A stretch of DNA of 44,417 nt from Streptomyces niphimycinicus. GTDB lineage: Bacteria; Actinomycetota; Actinomycetes; Streptomycetales; Streptomycetaceae. The position numbers and the translations under genes were made by a program. The stretch covers positions 1 through 44,417 of the forward strand of contig NZ_JAHLEM010000068.1 of the NCBI RefSeq assembly GCF_018883605.1. The letters run 5' to 3'. The notes under the pieces were generated by a model. The model searched no databases and was not told the DNA's origin. It saw nothing but the letters and a program-made list of their open reading frames with translations. Shown here one piece after another: positions 39,726 through 44,417 of the stretch (position 1 is the stretch's first letter; every line of letters starts with the position of its first letter).

Positions 39726-41699
39726 GTGTTCTCCACCTCCGCCTCGGACCCGCCGTCCCCCTCGGAGACGGCCCACATGGTCGTCTGCGGTGACGACGCG
39801 CTCGCCCACCGCCTCGCCGCCGAGCTCCATGACGTCTACCGGACCCGGGTGACGGTCGTCATCCCCGGCGGCGCCCCGCTGGCGGACCCGGCCGGGCAGC
39901 GGGCGGCGGGATGGTGGCCGGGCGGCCGTACCTCCGCGCTCTTCGGCCGGTTCAGCGCGGCCGTCGGACGGATCCCGCTGCCCCGCCAGACCGCGGACGA
40001 CCCCGCTCCGGACGGGGGAGTGCGGGTCATGGAGGTCCCGGTGCTCGACGAAGAGGTGCTGACCGCGGCAGGTGCGGAGCATGCGACCGCGCTCGCCCTG
40101 GTCCATGACGACGACGAGGCGAACATTCACGCCGCACTGCGCGCCCGCCGCCTCAACCCCCGGCTGCGGCTGGTGATCCGGCTCTACAACCGCAAGCTCG
40201 GCCAGCATCTGGAGGAACTCCTCGATGAGGCGGCACGGGTGGCCGATCCCGGCATGGACGCGGCGGAGCTGGACGCCACCACCACCGTACTGTCGGACGC
40301 CGACACCGCGGCCCCCGCACTCGCGGCCACCGCCATCGCGGGCACCAGCAAAGTCCTCCAGGCCGATGGGCTGCTGCTGCGCGCGGCCGAGCGCACCCCG
40401 CCCGGCCCCGACGAGGTCGCCCGCCCGGGGCTGTGCACTCTCGCCCTGCTCTCGTCCACCACCAGCGACCCGGGCGGCAGCGAGGGCTCCGACAGCAGCG
40501 GGGACGAAGGGCCCAAGCTGCTGCCCGGAGACGAGGAGGTGGCCGCCGCCACCGGACGCGACACGGTGGTGCTCGAGGCCGTCTCCGCCACCGGCGCTCC
40601 GCTGCCGCCACGGCGGCTCGGCACCCGCAGACTGCCCTTCGCCTCGCTGTTCTCCCGCCGACTGCGCTGGTCCGTCGCCGGGATGGCGATCGCCGTGCTC
40701 GCCCTGACCGTCGCCTCCTGGCAGCTCACCGGAGCCGGTCTGCTCCGCGCCGCCTACCTCACGGTGCTGGACGTGCTGGCGATCGACGACCCGGCGCTGG
40801 ACGAGCCGACCGGACGCAAGGTCCTGCAACTGCTGTCCGGGCTGATCGGACTGCTGATGCTGCCCGTCCTGGTGGCCGCCGCGCTCGAAGCGCTGGGCAC
40901 CTTCCGTACCGCCTCGGCGCTGCGCCGCCCGCCGCGCGGTCTCTCCGGCCACGTCGTGCTGCTCGGGCTCGGCAAGGTCGGCACCCGGGTGCTGGCCAGA
41001 CTCCGGGAGATGGACATCCCCGTGGTGTGCGTGGAAGAGGATCCCGCGGCGCGCGGTATCCCGCTGGCCCGCAGGCTGGGGGTGCCGACGGTCATCGGCG
41101 ATGTCACCCAGGAGGGCGTCCTGGAGGCCGCCAAGATCCAGCGGGCACACTCCCTGCTCGCCCTGACCAGCGTCGACACCACCAACCTGGAGGCGACGCT
41201 GTACGCCCGCTCGGTCAAGCCCCGGCTGCGGGTGGCGCTGCGCCTGTACGACGACCGCTTCGCCACCGCCGTCTACCGCACGCTGCGCGCGGCCCATCCG
41301 CGGGCCCTCACCCGCAGCCGCAGCGTCTCCAGCCTGGCGGCCCCGGCGTTCGCCGGGGCGATGATGGGGCGTCAGATCCTGGGTGCCATACCGGTCGAGC
41401 GCAGGGTGCTGCTCTTCGCCGCCCTGCATGTGGCCGGGCATCCGCAACTGGAGGGGCGTACCGTCGCCGAGGCGTTCGCACCGGGCGCCTGGCGGGTGAT
41501 CGCACTGGACGCGGCGGAACCCGCCGACCGGCAGCGCGACCTCGCCGCGGCGCCTCCCTACGACGGCGTCGCCCAGGAGCCCGCGCTGGTGTGGGATCTG
41601 CACCCCGGCTATGTCCTGCGGCCGCACGACCGGGTGGTGCTGGCCGCCACCCGCCAGGGCCTGGGCGAAATCCTCGCGGGTGCGGCCCACCGCGACTGA
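39726..41699 (+). CDS. Two-RCK membrane protein, K+ channel-like but without a selectivity filter
   Basis: 657 residues. First RCK/TrkA-N-like domain at about 17-155 ('HMVVCGDDALAHRLAAEL', glycine motif degraded). Two membrane helices lie at about 315-333 and 367-390. A second TrkA-N domain starts at 408 with an intact NAD-binding motif 'VVLLGLGKVGTRVLARL'. The loop between the helices reads 'LRAAYLTVLDVLAIDDP' with no TxGYG filter, so ordinary K+ conduction is unlikely. It may be a Castor/Pollux-like or other ion regulator. Start GTG 39726 after GGGGGG; no other start fits. Confidence 0.78.
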   Translation: MFSTSASDPPSPSETAHMVVCGDDALAHRLAAELHDVYRTRVTVVIPGGAPLADPAGQRAAGWWPGGRTSALFGRFSAAVGRIPLPRQTADDPAPDGGVRVMEVPVLDEEVLTAAGAEHATALALVHDDDEANIHAALRARRLNPRLRLVIRLYNRKLGQHLEELLDEAARVADPGMDAAELDATTTVLSDADTAAPALAATAIAGTSKVLQADGLLLRAAERTPPGPDEVARPGLCTLALLSSTTSDPGGSEGSDSSGDEGPKLLPGDEEVAAATGRDTVVLEAVSATGAPLPPRRLGTRRLPFASLFSRRLRWSVAGMAIAVLALTVASWQLTGAGLLRAAYLTVLDVLAIDDPALDEPTGRKVLQLLSGLIGLLMLPVLVAAALEALGTFRTASALRRPPRGLSGHVVLLGLGKVGTRVLARLREMDIPVVCVEEDPAARGIPLARRLGVPTVIGDVTQEGVLEAAKIQRAHSLLALTSVDTTNLEATLYARSVKPRLRVALRLYDDRFATAVYRTLRAAHPRALTRSRSVSSLAAPAFAGAMMGRQILGAIPVERRVLLFAALHVAGHPQLEGRTVAEAFAPGAWRVIALDAAEPADRQRDLAAAPPYDGVAQEPALVWDLHPGYVLRPHDRVVLAATRQGLGEILAGAAHRD

Positions 41700-41712
41700 C
41701 GTCCAGCCGCCC

Positions 41713-41738
41713 GTGGCGCTCCCGGGAGCGGGGGCCAC
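41713..41738 (+). terminator. Hairpin after the RCK gene
   Basis: GTGGC...GCCAC arms enclosing TCCCGGGA, 14 bases after the RCK stop and just before the cobalamin riboswitch. Would insulate the riboswitch from read-through. Confidence 0.45.
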
Positions 41739-41744
41739 ATGGTG

Positions 41745-41980
41745 CGGCGGTGCCCGGGATGCGATGATGCCGGGCGACAAAGGCGACGGCGGGACGAGGA
41801 AGCCGGTGTGAATCCGGCGCGGTGCCGCCACTGTGATCGGCGAGCGGATCCCGAACAGGCCACTGCCCGTATCCGCGGGTGGGAAGGCCGGGACGAGCAT
41901 CGACCCGAGAGCCAGGAGACTCACGCGGTCGCCTCCTCGACGCAAACCGGGGCGGACTTCCCCGGAGGAGGGTGCTACGG
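41745..41980 (+). promoter_or_regulatory. Cobalamin (B12) riboswitch with an RBS-masking expression platform
   Basis: Core elements in order: the conserved stem-loop AAGCCGGTGTGAATCCGGC (41800-41818), then GCCGCCACTGTGA (41824-41836), and the B12 box GCCAGGAGACTCACGC (41911-41926). Just downstream CCTCCTC (41932-41938) is fully complementary to GAGGAGG (41965-41971), the ribosome site of the ferredoxin-like gene, with an inner CCGGGG/CCCCGG stem between them. This suggests translational shut-off when adenosylcobalamin is bound. The exact 5' end of the aptamer is approximate. Confidence 0.9.
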
Positions 41981-41981
41981 C

Positions 41982-42365
41982 ATGCCTGTGAGGCCGACCG
42001 ACCCGGTGCCATGCCGGGTGACCGTATGCCGGGACTGCTGCTGCGGCAGCCCCAAGGTGACCGGAATCGACCATGCGGCGCAGCTCGCACGGCTCGGTGA
42101 GGAGGCGCCCGTACGCGTCTCCGAGTGCCTGGACGTCTGCGATCAGGCCAATGTGATCGTGGTGCAGCCATCGGCCGCCGGACGTGCCGCCGGGGGCAGG
42201 CCGGTGTGGCTCGGCCTGGTCAACGACCCGGACGCGACGGAGGACGTCGTGGCCTGGGTCAGGGCGGGCGGCCCCGGTGTGGCGCCGCTGCCCGACATCC
42301 TCGATCTGTACGCCTTCTCGCCACGGCTGCGCGCCTCGCCCGAGCCGTCGTCCGGCGGGCGCTGA
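41982..42365 (+). CDS. Thioredoxin-like [2Fe-2S] ferredoxin under B12 control
   Basis: 127 residues. Cys residues C11, C16, C19-C21 near the N-terminus ('VTVCRDCCCGSPK') and C49/C53 in 'ECLDVCDQANVIVV' match the thioredoxin-like (2Fe-2S) ferredoxin fold, where two N-terminal and two later Cys bind the cluster. ATG at 41982 follows a strong GGAGGAGG. The cobalamin riboswitch directly before it says it is made when B12 is scarce, so it probably supplies electrons to cobalamin synthesis or cobalt reduction. No other cob/cbi gene is in the window. Partner inferred. Confidence 0.82.
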   Translation: MPVRPTDPVPCRVTVCRDCCCGSPKVTGIDHAAQLARLGEEAPVRVSECLDVCDQANVIVVQPSAAGRAAGGRPVWLGLVNDPDATEDVVAWVRAGGPGVAPLPDILDLYAFSPRLRASPEPSSGGR

Positions 42366-42440
42366 CCGGCCGAAGTTCCCTACGGCTTCCGGGAGTTGCT
42401 CATTGGGAGCAGGAGTCTGGCGGCCCCGCACCCGGTGGGC

Positions 42441-42451
42441 TACCGTCGGTA
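42441..42451. promoter_or_regulatory. Palindrome upstream of the FAD dehydrogenase gene
   Basis: TACCGTCGGTA, a perfect 11-base palindrome 71 bases before the ATG, of the size seen for TetR-family operators. It also offers a TACCGT -10. No cognate regulator is in the window. Confidence 0.35.
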
Positions 42452-42521
42452 ACACGTTGCCGTCGCGGCAACCCCCTGCGCATCTCCCGCACCCTCCGTA
42501 CCCCCTTCCGGAAGGCAGCCC

Positions 42522-44327
42522 ATGGAGAACTCCACAGAGAACGCCGCCTCGCTCGCCGGGATAAGCCGCCGCCGCGCCCTGACGGCGGCGGGCGGTGTGC
42601 TCGCCGGCGCCGCGCTCGCCCAGGCGGCCGGTCCGGCCTTCGCCGCCTCCGGGGCGTCCTCGGACGCGGACGCCATCGTGGTCGGCGGCGGTCTCGCCGG
42701 GCTGGTCGCGACGGCCGAACTGGCGGCCGCGGGACGCAAGGTGCTCCTCCTCGACCAGGAGCCCGAGAGCAACCTCGGCGGCCAGGCGTTCTGGTCCTTC
42801 GGCGGCCTGTTCTTCGTCGACTCCGAGGAACAGCGGCTGATGGGCATCAAGGACACCCACGAACTGGCCTGGCAGGACTGGCTCGGCGCGGCCGGCTTCG
42901 ACCGCGGCGTCTTGGATCCCGGCGGCCAGGACTACTGGGCCCGCAAATGGGCCGAGGCATACGTGGACTTCGCGGCCGGGGAGAAGCGGTCCTGGCTGCA
43001 CGGGCTCGGCGTGCAGTGGTTCCCGATCGTCGGCTGGGCCGAGCGCGGTGGCGGCCTCGCGGACGGGCACGGCAACTCGGTGCCGCGTTTCCATGTCACC
43101 TGGGGCACCGGTCCGGCCGTGGTCGAGCCGTTCGAGAAGAAGGTGCGGGCCGCCGCGAAGGACGGGCGGGTGACCTTCAAGTTCCGGCACCGGGTGGACG
43201 ATCTGGTGGTCACCGGCGGTGCCGTCACCGGGGTCAGCGGCTCGATCCTGGAGCCCAGCGACGCCGCCCGCGGCAAGCCCACCTCGCGCACCGTGGTCGG
43301 ACACTTCGAGCTCAACGCCCCGGTGGTGATCGTCACCTCGGGCGGTATCGGCGCCAACCACGATCTCGTGCGGCGGAACTGGCCCGACCGGCTCGGCACA
43401 CCGCCGAAGTTCATGGTCACCGGCGTCCCGGCGTATGTGGACGGCCGGATGCTGGCGATCACCGAGAAGGCGGGCGGACGGATCGTCAACCCCGACCGCA
43501 TGTGGCACTACACCGAGGGCCTCAGGAACTACGACCCGATCTGGCCGGGCCACGGCATCCGCATTCTGCCGGGCCCCTCCTCGATGTGGTTCGACGCGAA
43601 GGGCAACCGCTTCGCCACCCCCGACATCCCGGGCTACGACACTCTGCACACCCTCGGGACGATCACCGCCACCGGCTATGACTACTCCTGGTTCGTCACC
43701 ACCCAGAAGATCATGGCCAAGGAGTTCGCGCTCTCGGGCTCCGAGCAGAACCCGGACCTGACCAACAAGGACATCCTCCAGCTCCTCTCCCGCATCTGGC
43801 AGACACCCGAGCCGATCCAGCGATTCCGGGACAAGGGCGAGGACTTCGTCGTCGCGAGCACCCTGCCCCAACTGGTCGCGGGCATGAACAAGTTGACCGG
43901 CGACAACCTCATCGACCTGGCGGACCTCACCCGGCAGATCGAGGCCCGCGACCGCGAGATCGCCAACCCGTACACCAAGGACGTCCAGGTCATGGGCATC
44001 CGCAACGCGCTCGCCTACCCCGGGGACGCGCTCAGCCGCACCGCCTCCGCGCACCGGATCCTGGACCCGTCCGCCGGACCGCTGATCGCCGTGCGCCTCA
44101 ACATCCTCACCCGCAAGACCCTCGGCGGCCTCCAGACCGACCTCTCCGGCCGCGTCCTGGACGGCTCCGGCAACCCGATCACCGGTCTGTACGCGGCCGG
44201 TGAGGTCTCGGGCTTCGGCGGCGGGGGAGTGCACGGCTACCGCTCCCTGGAGGGCACCTTCCTCGGCGGCTGCCTGTTCTCGGGCCGCGCCGCGGGCCGC
44301 GCGGCCGCCGCCGCGACCGCGACCTGA
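42522..44327 (+). CDS. Tat-exported FAD-dependent dehydrogenase (ketosteroid dehydrogenase/fumarate reductase family)
   Basis: 601 residues. Twin-Arg signal 'SRRRALTAAGGVLAGAAL' at residues 15-32 with cleavage near AFA. The FAD motif is 'AIVVGGGLAGLVATAELAAAG', then 'NLGGQAFWSFGGLFFVDS', the family second motif, and 'GLYAAGEVSGFGGGGVHGYR' at the C-terminus closing the FAD site. This is the annotated 'FAD-binding dehydrogenase' branch of the 3-ketosteroid-delta-1-dehydrogenase/fumarate reductase superfamily. Substrate unknown. Export as a folded flavoprotein suggests an extracellular oxidation. ATG at 42522 has GGAAGG upstream. Confidence 0.86.
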   Translation: MENSTENAASLAGISRRRALTAAGGVLAGAALAQAAGPAFAASGASSDADAIVVGGGLAGLVATAELAAAGRKVLLLDQEPESNLGGQAFWSFGGLFFVDSEEQRLMGIKDTHELAWQDWLGAAGFDRGVLDPGGQDYWARKWAEAYVDFAAGEKRSWLHGLGVQWFPIVGWAERGGGLADGHGNSVPRFHVTWGTGPAVVEPFEKKVRAAAKDGRVTFKFRHRVDDLVVTGGAVTGVSGSILEPSDAARGKPTSRTVVGHFELNAPVVIVTSGGIGANHDLVRRNWPDRLGTPPKFMVTGVPAYVDGRMLAITEKAGGRIVNPDRMWHYTEGLRNYDPIWPGHGIRILPGPSSMWFDAKGNRFATPDIPGYDTLHTLGTITATGYDYSWFVTTQKIMAKEFALSGSEQNPDLTNKDILQLLSRIWQTPEPIQRFRDKGEDFVVASTLPQLVAGMNKLTGDNLIDLADLTRQIEARDREIANPYTKDVQVMGIRNALAYPGDALSRTASAHRILDPSAGPLIAVRLNILTRKTLGGLQTDLSGRVLDGSGNPITGLYAAGEVSGFGGGGVHGYRSLEGTFLGGCLFSGRAAGRAAAAATAT

Positions 44328-44390
44328 ACCGGGGGACGCGTCGGCGGTGGCGCACCGGGCACATGGCAGACTCCTCCTGCGGTCCGCGGG

Positions 44391-44412
44391 CGGCCGGGAG
44401 CATCCCCGGCCG
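44391..44412 (+). terminator. Hairpin after the FAD dehydrogenase gene
   Basis: An 8-bp G/C stem (CGGCCGGG / CCCGGCCG) with a 6-base loop, 63 bases after the stop codon. No U-run. Confidence 0.5.
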
Positions 44413-44417
44413 GTCAA

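Noticed and set aside
39705..44417. Minus-strand open frame of 1,570 codons
   Set aside because: It lies opposite the RCK gene, the B12 riboswitch and two well-supported genes. Its Gly/Ala/Arg/Pro-rich, motif-free product is the usual antisense shadow in high-GC DNA.
1..44417. tRNA, rRNA or CRISPR array
   Set aside because: No cloverleaf with GTTCGA-type T-loop and CCA end, no rRNA-like segment and no regularly spaced repeats were seen. The only tandem repeats are the 15- and 18-base units reported.

Overview
The window is high-GC actinobacterial DNA, almost certainly a Streptomyces chromosome. The signs are pervasive G/C third positions, many GTG starts and one TTG start, stop/start overlaps of the GTGA and ATGA type, rare TTA (bldA-type) codons, Tat and lipoprotein exports, and ISL3, IS256 and IS5 insertion sequences typical of the genus. 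No rRNA, tRNA or CRISPR array was seen.

Region 1 (1-13.8 kb) is a compact biosynthetic gene cluster, nearly all on the minus strand. It reads from 13.8 kb down: class I methyltransferase, KDPG/KHG-type aldolase, GSA-type class III aminotransferase (TTG start), second class III aminotransferase (one TTA codon), inositol-monophosphatase-like phosphatase, Gfo/Idh/MocA dehydrogenase. A DxD glycosyltransferase follows on the plus strand. Then, minus again: gluconate-dehydrogenase subunit-3-like protein, GMC flavoenzyme with a Cys cluster, a BtrH/C39-like papain-fold protein, a free acyl carrier protein, an O-methyltransferase, a GT2 glycosyltransferase, a P-loop kinase, and at the window edge the start of what looks like an Sfp-type phosphopantetheinyl transferase. 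My inference is an aminated sugar or aminocyclitol that is oxidised, methylated and glycosylated, then acylated from a carrier protein by the papain-fold enzyme, as BtrI/BtrH do in butirosin. I do not recognise a known cluster with this gene set. The enzyme that loads the carrier protein is not in the window.

Region 2 (14.2-19.6 kb) is decayed and mobile DNA. A Tat-exported PhoX-family gene has one missing base near its 3' end. Upstream is a 535-base gene-free stretch holding two copies, in opposite orientation, of a LacI-family-type operator. Next comes an IS256 remnant broken by a complete ISL3-family element (perfect 25-bp ends, perfect 8-bp target duplication), by a ~200-bp MITE-like insert and by a frameshift, and fused to an IS5-family fragment.

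Region 3 (19.7-26.7 kb) holds a secreted FG-GAP protein with a TTA codon in its signal peptide, a secreted GH5 endoglycoceramidase-like enzyme, an aldo/keto reductase, a broken mannonate-dehydratase gene, a nitrilase-superfamily hydrolase, and a small RHH/Fic toxin-antitoxin pair. The Fic motif of the toxin has lost its catalytic His. The pair is probably transcribed as a leaderless mRNA.

Region 4 (26.7-44.4 kb) is ordinary Streptomyces accessory or core content: an MFS exporter with a MarR regulator whose promoter holds a palindrome, a beta-propeller lipoprotein, a disaccharide-phosphorylase set (Gfo/Idh oxidoreductase, beta-phosphoglucomutase-like HAD protein, GH65), a PHP/PolX-like protein, a two-gene unit with a zincin-type membrane protease, a secreted GH97 glycosidase, a small zinc-ribbon protein with tandem repeats, a two-RCK membrane protein lacking a K+ filter, a cobalamin riboswitch in front of a [2Fe-2S] thioredoxin-like ferredoxin with an RBS-masking hairpin, and a Tat-exported FAD-dependent dehydrogenase.
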